Source: Nocardia sp. NBC_00565 (GTDB lineage: Bacteria; Actinomycetota; Actinomycetes; Mycobacteriales; Mycobacteriaceae). From it: 64,000 nucleotides of DNA. Of the stretch, positions 1 through 9,807 are shown piece by piece. Both the position numbers and the translations under genes were made by a program. The stretch lies in NCBI RefSeq assembly GCF_036345915.1, contig NZ_CP107785.1, positions 7,254,001-7,318,000 on the forward strand, read 5' to 3'. The notes beneath the pieces are model-generated. The model was given only the letters and a program-made list of their open reading frames with translations, was not told where the DNA came from and did no database searches. The stretch's first letter is position 1; each line of letters opens with the position of its first letter.

Positions 1-629
1 ACCACGACCAGATGGAGCGGATGCGCGCCAACCTGACGAATATGGTCGCCGGCTGGGACGTCGAGCAGGTGAAATCCATTGTGGCCGAGACACTCCACGA
101 ACTCGTCGACCCGCTGATCTACGCCGAGGCCGCCGATCTCATTGCCGACCACAAGATTCGGGGCCACGATGTGGTGATCGTCTCGGCCTCGGGCGAGGAG
201 ATCGTCGGCCCGATCGCCGAGGTGCTCGGCGCCTCGCATACCGCGGCGACGCGGATGGTGGTCGAGGACGGCCACTACACCGGCGAGGTGGAGTTCTACT
301 GCTACGGGACCGGCAAGGTGACCGCGATCGAAAAGCTCGCCGCCACTGAGGGTTACGACCTCTCGCGGTGCTACGCGTACTCCGATTCGGTGACCGACGT
401 GCCGATGCTGAGCGCGGTGGGGCATCCGACCGCGGTGAATCCGGATCGCAATCTGCGACGCGAGGCGGTGGCCAAGGGTTGGCCGATCCTCACCTTCTCC
501 AACCCGGTATCGCTGTGGGCGCGTTTCCAGACGCCGTCGTCGACCACCCTTGCCGCGACCGCGGCGGTCGGGTTGAGCGCGGTGGTGGCCGGAGCGATCA
601 GTTACCGGTTGCTGCGGCGACGCCGCTGA
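1..629 (+). CDS. HAD-IB family phosphatase, 5'-truncated by the window edge (Rv3661-like)
   Basis: The frame is open to the first base (HDQ precedes the first Met), so the gene begins outside the window. What is visible is the second half of a SerB-like HAD-IB hydrolase: VIVSASGEEIV carries the motif-II serine, GTGKVTAI the motif-III lysine, and YSDSVTDVPML the motif-IV acidic pair that binds Mg. The nucleophile motif DxDxT must lie upstream. The C-terminus has a hydrophobic stretch (TLAATAAVGLSAVVAGAI) followed by RLLRRRR, which looks like a single membrane anchor with a cytoplasmic basic end. Gene order matches M. tuberculosis Rv3661. Family phosphatases act on small phosphoesters such as phosphoserine; the substrate here is unknown. 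Confidence 0.88.
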   Translation, partial: HDQMERMRANLTNMVAGWDVEQVKSIVAETLHELVDPLIYAEAADLIADHKIRGHDVVIVSASGEEIVGPIAEVLGASHTAATRMVVEDGHYTGEVEFYCYGTGKVTAIEKLAATEGYDLSRCYAYSDSVTDVPMLSAVGHPTAVNPDRNLRREAVAKGWPILTFSNPVSLWARFQTPSSTTLAATAAVGLSAVVAGAISYRLLRRRR

Positions 630-790
630 GCCATTGCTGACCCGTTCGCGGCCGGCTGCCGAGGCTGTTCGCCGGGCGCGGCGGGCAGCTTGCGGGAGCG
701 TTTGCTGACATAACGCGGAGGGCGTCGCGACCAGGGATTTAACCACGAAACGCCGGTAGACACGCCGTTTATTGAATGTTTTCCCAAGCC

Positions 791-819
791 TTGATGTGAG
801 GGCTGTCACAGTGTAAAAA
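791..819 (+). promoter_or_regulatory. Predicted SigA-type promoter of the Ms1-like small RNA
   Basis: TTGATG (791-796) and TAAAAA (814-819) are separated by 17 bp, giving a start near 826. An alternative -10 is TAACTA at 822-827. No protein-coding gene follows on this strand before the hairpin at 1082-1119. Confidence 0.5.
795..810. promoter_or_regulatory. Perfect CRP-type palindrome TGTGA-N6-TCACA
   Basis: TGTGA at 795-799 and TCACA at 806-810 are separated by six bases, an exact match to the cAMP receptor protein consensus also used by the mycobacterial CRP Rv3676. It overlaps the -35/spacer of the predicted promoter of the small RNA at about 827. A crp gene is encoded at 16.6 kb. A position over the core promoter fits repression, or activation if the true start lies further downstream. 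Binding is inferred. Confidence 0.65.
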
Positions 820-826
820 GGTAACT

Positions 827-1125
827 ACGGAAGGACGGAAGGCCTGAGCGGAACCAGAAGAGAAGGTTCAGCTCCCCGACCCACCCTTCCCAGCACGGGC
901 ACCAGGTACCCACGCGGAGCGCGCCGCGACAAGGGCAGAAGCGTTGTGGGCCTGCGAAATACGGGTTTTCGACGGCGAGGGCCTCGCACAGGTTGCGGGG
1001 ATGAACCGCCGGAGTCCGGATTATCGCCGAGGCCGCAGAACACAACCCACCCAGCACGCTTGGTAACCCGGTATCCGTGCTAGCGGGCGGTGAGGTCGTC
1101 AACGACAACGCCGCCCGCTTTGATG
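827..1125 (+). ncRNA. Ms1 (MTS2823-like) RNA polymerase-binding small RNA
   Basis: This roughly 300-nt stretch has no credible ORF. It lies between the HAD hydrolase and the convergent Rv3662c-like gene, which is where Ms1/MTS2823 (about 300 nt) is encoded in mycobacteria. It has a plausible promoter upstream and ends in a strong hairpin (1082-1119) followed by a short T-rich run. ACGGA near the 5' end (827-831) can pair with TCCGT at 1074-1078, a closing helix like that of 6S-type RNAs. Ms1 is known to bind core RNA polymerase in stationary-phase M. smegmatis. Both ends are approximate. Identification rests on position, size and structure, not on an alignment. Confidence 0.72.
1082..1122 (+). 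terminator. Terminator hairpin of the Ms1-like RNA
   Basis: AGCGGGCGG (1082-1090) pairs perfectly with CCGCCCGCT (1111-1119), with a smaller hairpin inside the loop, followed by TTTGATG. It may also serve the converging gene ending at 1140. Confidence 0.65.
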
Positions 1126-1139
1126 TGTGCTGGCCCCCT

Positions 1140-1889
1140 TTACGACCCCGACGCCGCCTCGGCGATCGATGTGGCCTCCCGCGCACCATCCTCGAAGGCG
1201 CCGCAGCACAGGATCACCCAGCTGCCCACCGCATCCGGAGCCCCCGAGCCGAACCCGGCCGCCGCATCCAGATACTGCTGACGCCGCCGCAACCAGAACA
1301 CTTCCGGCACACCGAGGCTGTGCGGGTCCAGCCCACTGGACGCCGCGACCAAGCGAGAGGCCGCCCGCGCGACGATGCCGTCGGCCGTACCGAACGGCCG
1401 CAACGCCAGCAGCTCGCCGTGCACGACCGCCGCGATGACCGGCGCGGGCGCACTGGATCCGAGCACCGTCTGCGCCAGCAGGTCGAGCCGTTCGGCCACG
1501 CCACCGTCTCCACGCGGCCGCCCGAGCAGGGTCTCGTCGGTCACCAGATCGGCCGCGGCGAGCAGATGCAGCCGGGCCAGCGCCTGCAGCGGCGCCCGCT
1601 GCCAGGTGCCGACCAGATTCCGCAATGCATCGCCATCGAGCGCCTGCCCGACCCGCAGCGACCCGGCCAGGATCGGGTCCGCGACCCGGCCGTCGGCGGG
1701 CAGCTCGGTACTGGCGCCCTCGATCGCGGCCGATGACCTGGCCGCCCGCACCGCCGCCTCGGCCGCTGTAGTCGGCCAACCCCGCCGGTTCGCCTTGTGC
1801 CGATGCACCGCGGCGAGCGCGTCGCGCGCCTTATCAGCGGCTTCGCGCACACCGGGCAGATCGACAAGCGGCTTCAACGGATCGGTCAC
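1140..1889 (-). CDS. Fic-like fold protein with degenerate active site (Rv3662c-like)
   Basis: This 249-residue protein has two marks of a Fic domain. SSAAIEGAS at 52-60 resembles the conserved N-terminal IEGN region, and RPFGTADGIVARAASR at 164-179 sits where Fic enzymes have HPFxxGNGRxxR. The catalytic His is Arg and the GNGR core is lost, so AMP transfer is unlikely. The gene occupies the Rv3662c position, convergent with the small RNA and downstream of dppD on the same strand (117-bp gap). It may be a non-catalytic binding protein. The Fic relationship is my reading of the motifs, not a profile hit. Confidence 0.7.
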   Translation of the reverse strand: MTDPLKPLVDLPGVREAADKARDALAAVHRHKANRRGWPTTAAEAAVRAARSSAAIEGASTELPADGRVADPILAGSLRVGQALDGDALRNLVGTWQRAPLQALARLHLLAAADLVTDETLLGRPRGDGGVAERLDLLAQTVLGSSAPAPVIAAVVHGELLALRPFGTADGIVARAASRLVAASSGLDPHSLGVPEVFWLRRRQQYLDAAAGFGSGAPDAVGSWVILCCGAFEDGAREATSIAEAASGS

Positions 1890-2006
1890 CGTGCTGATTT
1901 TGCCGGGCCTGCGGCGCGGCGTGTTCGCGGCCCCCTGGTGTCTCGCGTCCGAGCCGTCGAGACTCGCTCCGTTGTTGTGCCCGGGTAGGTCCGTTCGGGA
2001 CCTTGG

Positions 2007-3698
2007 TCACCCCGCCAACAAATCCCGGCCCGGGATGGCGTCGAGCAGGCGGCGGGTGTACTCCTCTCGGGGGTTCTGGAAGACATCGTCGGTGGTGGCC
2101 GCTTCGACGATTTTGCCGGTCTGCATGACGAGGACGTCGTCGGCGATCTGCCGGACGACGGCCAGGTCGTGGGTGATGAACAGATAGGAAAGACCGAGTT
2201 CGGCTTGTAAGTCGTTGAGCAGCTTGAGGATTTGGGCCTGGACGAGTACGTCCAGCGCCGAGACCGCCTCGTCGCAGACCACGACCTCTGGAGCGAGGGC
2301 CAGGGCGCGCGCCACCGCGACGCGCTGACGCTGGCCGCCAGAGAGCTCATTGGGGTAGCGGCGCATCACCGAGGACGGCAATGACACCTTGTCCAGCAGA
2401 TCGCGCACCGTCGCTTCGCGTTCCTTGGCGGTGCCGATCCGGTGGGTGCGCAGCGGCTCCTCGATGGTGCGGTAGATCGAGTACATCGGATCCAGCGAAC
2501 CGTAGGGATCCTGGAAGATCGGCTGCACCCGGCGGCGAAAGGCGAACGCGCCCTTGCGATCCAGCCGCGCCACTTCTTTGCCGTCGAAGGTCACCGATCC
2601 CGAGGTCGGTTCGAGCAACCCCAGAACCATCTGCGCCACAGTCGACTTGCCCGATCCGGACTCGCCGACGATGGCCGTGGTGGTGCCGCGTTTGAGCCGG
2701 AACGACACGTCGTCGACCGCGATGAAATCGGTCGACTTCCACGGCGTACTGCCGCGAATCTTGAACGCCTTGGTCAGATTCCGCGCGACCACGACGTCAT
2801 CGGATACCACCGCGAGTTCGGTATCGGCCGCCGCGACCTCCTCGGCGACCTGCACGGCCTGCTTACGCACCTCGATGCGCTCGCGTACCGAGGAGAGTCG
2901 CTGCGAGGCCAGCGAGGGCGCCGAATTCACCAGCTTCTTGGTGTACAGGTGCTGCGGTTCGCGCAGGATCTGCAGTGCCGGACCGGATTCCACCACTTTC
3001 CCGCGATACATCACCACCAGATGCTCGGCCCGCTCGGCGGCCAGGCCGAGGTCGTGGGTGATCAGCAACACCGCGGTGCCGAGTTCGCTGGTGAGTCCAT
3101 CGAGGTGGTCGAGGATCTGGCGCTGCACGGTGACGTCCAGGGCCGAGGTCGGCTCGTCGGCGATCAGCAGTTTGGGGCGGCAGGCCAGTCCGATGGCGAT
3201 GAGCGCGCGCTGGCGCATACCGCCGGAGAATTCGTGCGGATACTGGTTGACCCGGCGTGCCGCATCGGACATTCCGGCTTCCTCGAGCAACTCGATGGCG
3301 CGCTGTTTGGCCGCCTTGCCCTTGGCAATCCCGTTGGCCTCCAACGTCTCCCGGATCTGGAACCCGACCTTCCACACCGGGTTCAGATTCGACATCGGAT
3401 CCTGCGGGACCAACCCGATGCCGCTGCCGCGGACCGCGACGACATCCTTCTTCGACGCCTTCGCCAGATCCCTGCCGTCGAACATGATCGAGCCGGAGGT
3501 GACCTGCCCGGTGCCGGGCAGCAGGTCGATGATGCTGTGTGCGGTCGTCGATTTCCCGGAACCGGATTCACCGACGATCGCGACCGTCTGGCCCGGATAG
3601 ACCGACAGGCTGACGTCGCGAACCGCCGGAATCTTCTTGCCCTCGGAAGAGAAGCAGACGTTGAGATCCTCGATCTCGAGCAATGGTCTATCGGACAT
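2007..3698 (-). CDS. dppD: Dipeptide/oligopeptide ABC transporter, fused double ATPase
   Basis: The protein is 563 residues with two complete ABC ATPase domains in tandem. Both halves carry Walker A GESGSGKST and a signature motif (FSGGMRQR, LSGGQRQR), with Walker B LLIADEPTSALD and VVVCDEAVSALD. This equals a DppD-DppF fusion, as in M. tuberculosis Rv3663c. It powers peptide import through DppBC. I chose the ATG at 3698 because a GAAGAGG ribosome site lies about 10 nt upstream; an in-frame GTG at 3710 overlaps the dppC stop (GTGA) but would sit on that site. It is the last gene of the leftward operon dppA-dppB-dppC-dppD. Confidence 0.95.
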   Translation of the reverse strand: MSDRPLLEIEDLNVCFSSEGKKIPAVRDVSLSVYPGQTVAIVGESGSGKSTTAHSIIDLLPGTGQVTSGSIMFDGRDLAKASKKDVVAVRGSGIGLVPQDPMSNLNPVWKVGFQIRETLEANGIAKGKAAKQRAIELLEEAGMSDAARRVNQYPHEFSGGMRQRALIAIGLACRPKLLIADEPTSALDVTVQRQILDHLDGLTSELGTAVLLITHDLGLAAERAEHLVVMYRGKVVESGPALQILREPQHLYTKKLVNSAPSLASQRLSSVRERIEVRKQAVQVAEEVAAADTELAVVSDDVVVARNLTKAFKIRGSTPWKSTDFIAVDDVSFRLKRGTTTAIVGESGSGKSTVAQMVLGLLEPTSGSVTFDGKEVARLDRKGAFAFRRRVQPIFQDPYGSLDPMYSIYRTIEEPLRTHRIGTAKEREATVRDLLDKVSLPSSVMRRYPNELSGGQRQRVAVARALALAPEVVVCDEAVSALDVLVQAQILKLLNDLQAELGLSYLFITHDLAVVRQIADDVLVMQTGKIVEAATTDDVFQNPREEYTRRLLDAIPGRDLLAG

Positions 3699-3706
3699 CG
3701 TCGCGG

Positions 3707-4660
3707 TCACCTCTTCCTCGCCTTCGGATCGAGCGCGTCCCGCAATGCGTCGCCGAGCAGGATGAAACTCAGCACGGTGAGCGCCAAAGCCGTTGCGGGA
3801 TAGAACAAAATCGGTGATCCGCCGCGCAGCTCGTGCTGATTGGTGTTGATATCGGAGCCCCAGGACACGATCGTGCGCGGCAGTCCGACACCGAGGTAGG
3901 ACAGTGTCGCCTCGGTGACGATGAACGCGCCGAGCCAGATCGTGGTGACCACGATCAGCGGTCCCGCCGCGTTCGGCAGTACATGGCGCAGCAGCGTGCG
4001 TATTCGGGATACGCCCAATGCCTTTGCCGCCGTGACGTATTCGCTGTTCTTCGCCTCGATCACCGCACTGCGCGCGATGCGCGCCGCCTGTGGCCAGGTG
4101 AACGCGGCCAGGATCAGGATGACGGTCCAGATGGTCCGCGAATCGAGCAGCTGCATGATGACGATCGCGGCCAGCATCAGCGGAATCGCGTAGAAGATCT
4201 CCGCGACGCGCGAGACCACCGAATCGAGCAGCCCGCCGTAGAAGCCCGCGAGCGCCCCGAGCGTGCCACCGACCAGCAGGAACACGGTCGTCGCACCGAG
4301 CCCGGCCATGACGGAAGCCCGTGCGCCGTAGACGGTTCGGGTGTAGACGTCGCAGCCCTGTTTGTCGAAACCGAAGGGGTGCCCCGGCCCGCGCGGATCC
4401 ATACTGAAATCGCCGTTGCAGTAGCGCGGATCCTGATCGGAGAACAGGCCGGGCCACAGCACCACGATGGCGATGAACAGGATCAGCACCGTGGCGATGA
4501 TGAAGATCGGATTGCGGCGCAGCTGACGCCACGCGTCCTGCCAGATGCTGGTCGGCGAGCCGGTGTCGACGACCTGGTCGGTGGCGAGCACCTCGACCTC
4601 ATCGGGCGGTGCGACGAAGTGCGGCTGCCTGTCCGGAGCTTTCTTTTCGAGGTCAGGCAT
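3707..4660 (-). CDS. dppC: Peptide ABC transporter permease DppC
   Basis: This 317-residue inner-membrane permease has a long charged N-terminal tail, one membrane segment (IFIIATVLILFIAIVVLWPG), an extracellular loop, and five more segments forming the BPD_transp_1 core. The EAA-type loop that docks the ATPase is visible around VTAAKALGVSRIRTLLRHVLP. It pairs with DppB to form the pore. Its start overlaps the end of dppB by 8 bp and its end abuts dppD, so translation is probably coupled. Confidence 0.95.
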   Translation of the reverse strand: MPDLEKKAPDRQPHFVAPPDEVEVLATDQVVDTGSPTSIWQDAWRQLRRNPIFIIATVLILFIAIVVLWPGLFSDQDPRYCNGDFSMDPRGPGHPFGFDKQGCDVYTRTVYGARASVMAGLGATTVFLLVGGTLGALAGFYGGLLDSVVSRVAEIFYAIPLMLAAIVIMQLLDSRTIWTVILILAAFTWPQAARIARSAVIEAKNSEYVTAAKALGVSRIRTLLRHVLPNAAGPLIVVTTIWLGAFIVTEATLSYLGVGLPRTIVSWGSDINTNQHELRGGSPILFYPATALALTVLSFILLGDALRDALDPKARKR

Positions 4661-5579
4661 ATCGGATCCTCGGGTCGAGCGCGGCGTAGAGCAGGTCGAT
4701 GATCAGATTCGAGATCAGGAAGATCACGATCAGCACGGTGACGAACGAGACCACCGTCGGTGGTTCACCGCGGGTGATCGCCTGGTACAACGTCCCACCG
4801 ACGCCGGGAATGTTGAAGATGCCCTCGGTGACGACCGCGCCGCCGATCAACGCACCAAGATCGGCGCCGAGGAAGGTGATCACCGGGATCATCGAGTTGC
4901 GCAGAATGTGTACGGTGACCACGCGCGGGCGGCTCAGCCCTTTCGCGGTGGCGGTCCGCACGTAATCGGCGGACATGTTCTCCGCCACCGAGTTTCGGGT
5001 CAGTCGCAGCACATAGGCGAACGACAGCGACCCGAGGACGAACGCGGGCACGAGCAGTTCACCGACGCTCGCCTTGCCGGTCACGGTCACCGGGGCGATA
5101 CCCCATTTCACGCCGAGTACGAACTGGGCGAGAAAGCCGATCACGAAGATCGGCACGGCGATGATGATCAGGCTGACCACCAGCAGCGTCGAATCGAACA
5201 GTTTGCCCTTGCGCAGACCCGCGATCAGACCGAATACAACACCGAAGACGCCTTCGATGAGCACCGCCATGAAGGCCAGTTTGATCGTGATCGGGAAGGC
5301 ACGGGCCAGCTCGTCACGCACCGGGCGGCCGGAGAAGGCCGTGCCGAAGTCGAGGGTGAAGATGCCCTTGAGATACAGCAGGTACTGCACGAAGAACGGG
5401 CGGTCCAGGTGGTACCGCGCACGGAGTTGGGCTTCCACCGCGGGCGTCATCGGCTTGTCGCCGGCCAGTGCGTGGATCGGATCGCCCGGAACTAGGAAGA
5501 CCAGTGCATAGATGAGCAGCGTCGCCCCGAGGAATACGGGGATCATTTGAAGCAGACGCCGCAAGACATACCAGGCCAT
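4653..5579 (-). CDS. dppB: Peptide ABC transporter permease DppB
   Basis: This 308-residue permease matches DppB (Rv3665c has the same length). An N-terminal helix (MIPVFLGATLLIYALVFLV) is followed by the conserved PGDPI segment and five further membrane helices. The ATPase-docking loop YVRTATAKGLSRPRVVTVHI is present. It forms the translocation pore with DppC. It follows dppA after 64 bp that contain a strong hairpin, so it is probably expressed below dppA. Confidence 0.95.
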   Translation of the reverse strand: MAWYVLRRLLQMIPVFLGATLLIYALVFLVPGDPIHALAGDKPMTPAVEAQLRARYHLDRPFFVQYLLYLKGIFTLDFGTAFSGRPVRDELARAFPITIKLAFMAVLIEGVFGVVFGLIAGLRKGKLFDSTLLVVSLIIIAVPIFVIGFLAQFVLGVKWGIAPVTVTGKASVGELLVPAFVLGSLSFAYVLRLTRNSVAENMSADYVRTATAKGLSRPRVVTVHILRNSMIPVITFLGADLGALIGGAVVTEGIFNIPGVGGTLYQAITRGEPPTVVSFVTVLIVIFLISNLIIDLLYAALDPRIRYA

Positions 5580-5601
5580 TTCGTCTCCTGGGTGAGCGGC
5601 G

Positions 5602-5634
5602 CGGTCGTGCCGTCAGGTCATGACGGCACGACCG
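5602..5634 (-). terminator. Intercistronic hairpin between dppA and dppB
   Basis: A perfect 14-bp stem (5602-5615 with 5621-5634) has a 5-nt loop. It lies between the binding-protein gene and the first permease gene on their transcript and lacks a T run. Such structures commonly act as partial terminators or 3' stabilizers that raise the level of the binding-protein message; that role is inferred. Confidence 0.6.
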
Positions 5635-5643
5635 GCCGAGCGG

Positions 5644-7242
5644 CTACTTCTCGATGTTTTCGAAGTCGAACAGACCGTTCCACGCGAGATCGGCCTTCTT
5701 CACCTTGTCCGAACGACCCGCGGCGGCAAGATAATCGAGCACCGGGATGTCGGCCATATCCTTGATCAGCAACGCCTGCGCCTGCGCCACGATCTTGTAC
5801 GACTCTTCCAGCGTCGGCGCGGCCAGCGCGGCGTCGAGCAGGTGGTCGAATTCGGGGCTCTTGTAGTCGACGTTGTTGGTATCGGAGTAGCTGTAGTACT
5901 GCGAGGTGAGGAACTGCAGCATGGTCGGGTAGTCACCCTGCCAGCCGTAGCGGAACGACTTGCCGATGGTCTTCTGGTTCACCAGATCCCGGATGTTCTT
6001 GAAGGTCGGGTACGGCGTGCCGACGGCGTCGATACCGAGGGTGTTCTTGATGCTGTTGGCCACGGCCTCGATCCACGCCTGGTGGCCGCCGTCGGAGTTG
6101 TAGGCGATCTCGTAGCGACCCGACCACGGCGAGATGGCGTCGGCCTGCGCCCAGACCTTCTTGGCTTCGTCGGGGTTGTAGTTCAGCACCTCCGAACCCG
6201 GCAGGTTGCCGTTGAATCCGGGCAGGGTGCTGGAGGTGAAGTCCCGGGCCGGGATCTTGGTGCCGTTGAAGATGGTGTCGCAGATCTGCTGGCGGTTGAT
6301 CGCCATCGAGATGGCCCGGCGCCGCAGCAGACCCTCCTCACCACCGAAGTGCGCGACGTTGGCCTGGACGCCGATGTGCTGGTTCTGCGCGGACGGCTCG
6401 AGGATCGCGCGATCGCCGAGGTCCTTCTTGTAGGAGGTCAGCGCGCTATCCGGAATCGTGTCGAGGGTATCGAGATTGCCCGCCTGCAGATCCGAGTACG
6501 CCGTGTCGAAGGACTGGTACATGACGAAGCGCAGGCCCTTGTTCTTGGGCGGGCGGCCGCCCTTGTATTCCGGGTTGGGCACCAGGTCGATCTTGACGTT
6601 GTGCTCCCAGGTCTGGAACTTGTACGGGCCGTTGCCGATCGGGTTCTCACCGAAGGCCTTCATATCCTTGAAGGCGGCCTCGGGCAGCGGGTAGAACGGC
6701 GCGTAGCCGAGTTCGGTCTCGAAGTCGATGGACGGCGTCTTCAATTCGACGGTGAAGGTCCGGTCGTCGACCACCTTCAGCCCCGCCATCGTCTGTGCCG
6801 TCGGCTTTTCCGCCGACACCTCGTCGAAGCCGACGATCGGGGTGAACACATAGCTCTGCAACTGGCCATTGGTGCCGAGGGCGCCGTAGTTCCAGGCGTC
6901 GACGAACGACTTCGCGGTCACCGTGGTGCCGTCGGTGAACTTCCAGTCCGGCTTGATGGTGATGGTGTAGTTCTTGCGATCGGTCGTCTTGATCGACTCG
7001 GCCATCTCGTCGTGCGAGACGCCCTTGCCGTCGTAGTACTTCAGACCCGCGAACAGTCGGTCGACGACGCGGCCACCCATATTCTCGTTGGTATTGGTGG
7101 GCACCAACGGATTCTGCGGCTCACCGGCGTTCGTGGTGACGATGTCGGCATCGGCACTATCGCTCGACGAACATGCGGACAGTCCCAGGCTTGTGGCCAG
7201 CAGTACTGCCGCGGTCAACGCTGTAGCTCTGTTGAATCTCAA
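5644..7242 (-). CDS. dppA: Peptide-binding lipoprotein of the Dpp importer
   Basis: This 532-residue solute-binding protein of family 5 (SBP_bac_5) has a lipoprotein signal: RFNRATALTAAVLLATSLG then lipobox LSAC, so it is anchored outside the membrane. I chose the TTG at 7242 because GGGAGAA lies 6 nt upstream and the peptide then begins as a proper signal sequence; the ATG at 7287 would add 15 unlikely residues. The family fold is seen in MAESIKTTDRKNYTITIKPD and later SQYYSYSDTNN. It captures peptides for DppBCD. In M. tuberculosis the orthologous system imports tetrapeptides and has also been linked to heme. Confidence 0.94.
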   Translation of the reverse strand: MRFNRATALTAAVLLATSLGLSACSSSDSADADIVTTNAGEPQNPLVPTNTNENMGGRVVDRLFAGLKYYDGKGVSHDEMAESIKTTDRKNYTITIKPDWKFTDGTTVTAKSFVDAWNYGALGTNGQLQSYVFTPIVGFDEVSAEKPTAQTMAGLKVVDDRTFTVELKTPSIDFETELGYAPFYPLPEAAFKDMKAFGENPIGNGPYKFQTWEHNVKIDLVPNPEYKGGRPPKNKGLRFVMYQSFDTAYSDLQAGNLDTLDTIPDSALTSYKKDLGDRAILEPSAQNQHIGVQANVAHFGGEEGLLRRRAISMAINRQQICDTIFNGTKIPARDFTSSTLPGFNGNLPGSEVLNYNPDEAKKVWAQADAISPWSGRYEIAYNSDGGHQAWIEAVANSIKNTLGIDAVGTPYPTFKNIRDLVNQKTIGKSFRYGWQGDYPTMLQFLTSQYYSYSDTNNVDYKSPEFDHLLDAALAAPTLEESYKIVAQAQALLIKDMADIPVLDYLAAAGRSDKVKKADLAWNGLFDFENIEK

Positions 7243-7675
7243 CGCGTTCTCCCGATTTCGAGACAGGCGAAGGGGATCCGCGACCACGCATGCGCAACTG
7301 CCCAGCGCGCCTCGACTCGATCCGCCTTGGAATGCCTGGGACGTTAGCTATTCGAAGCAGAATTGTCACCGGATTGACCGAGGTTCGTTCCACTTGTTAC
7401 CAATCCGGCAACATCGTCGAAACACGCTAAACATTCATGGAAAAACGGACATACGCCGGAACTATGCCTCCGTTGGGCTTCCGGTATCCGAAGCTGGCAG
7501 ATCAATAACGATAGCGACCGAAGGGCCGGTTTGTCAGGGGATCGCGCAGCATACCCGGCGCGGTGACCGGATGGAAACCCGTTGGACACACCGGCCGCAG
7601 TGCGGGTCACAGTTGGTTACTGTCGAATTCGACTGCGACTGCCAGCACCACCGGCTACGTGAAGGAAGAGACGAG
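7243..7675. other. Divergent dppA / acs regulatory region
   Basis: These 433 bp separate dppA (leftward) from acs (rightward). I found no ORF with a convincing start and no full TGTGA-N6-TCACA site, only a shortened GTG-N5-CAC around 7600-7610. The acs ribosome site GAAGGAAGAG is at 7661-7670. Both promoters must lie here but I cannot place them with confidence. Confidence 0.5.
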
Positions 7676-9631
<1,956 letters not shown>

Positions 9632-9655
9632 GGTAGCACAGCTGAGCGCGACATC

Positions 9656-9690
9656 GTAGGGCCGGTGACGGAATCCGTCACCGGCCCTAC
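9656..9690 (+). terminator. Terminator after acs
   Basis: A perfect 16-bp stem (9656-9671 with 9675-9690) and 3-nt loop lie 24 bp after the acs stop. There is no long T run, as is common in high-GC actinobacteria. Confidence 0.8.
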
Positions 9691-9807
9691 CCGTTAGAAT
9701 TGCGCAAGGTGTGCCGGGAAGTCTGGTCGGCATGCGGTCGTGTACCCGAAAGCCGAAGCGGTGGGATGTGCGTCCGCAGCCCTGACCACCCTGCCGGAAG
9801 GTTTCCC

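Noticed and set aside
806-1189. 127-residue leftward frame over the small RNA region
   Set aside because: No domain, no ribosome site; the structure and position fit Ms1-type RNA on the other strand.
5620-7347. 575-residue rightward frame opposite dppA
   Set aside because: Composition is the antisense shadow of a high-GC gene; dppA is certain.
7243-7675. CRP site in the acs promoter
   Set aside because: Only GTG-N5-CAC was found; spacing is wrong for CRP.
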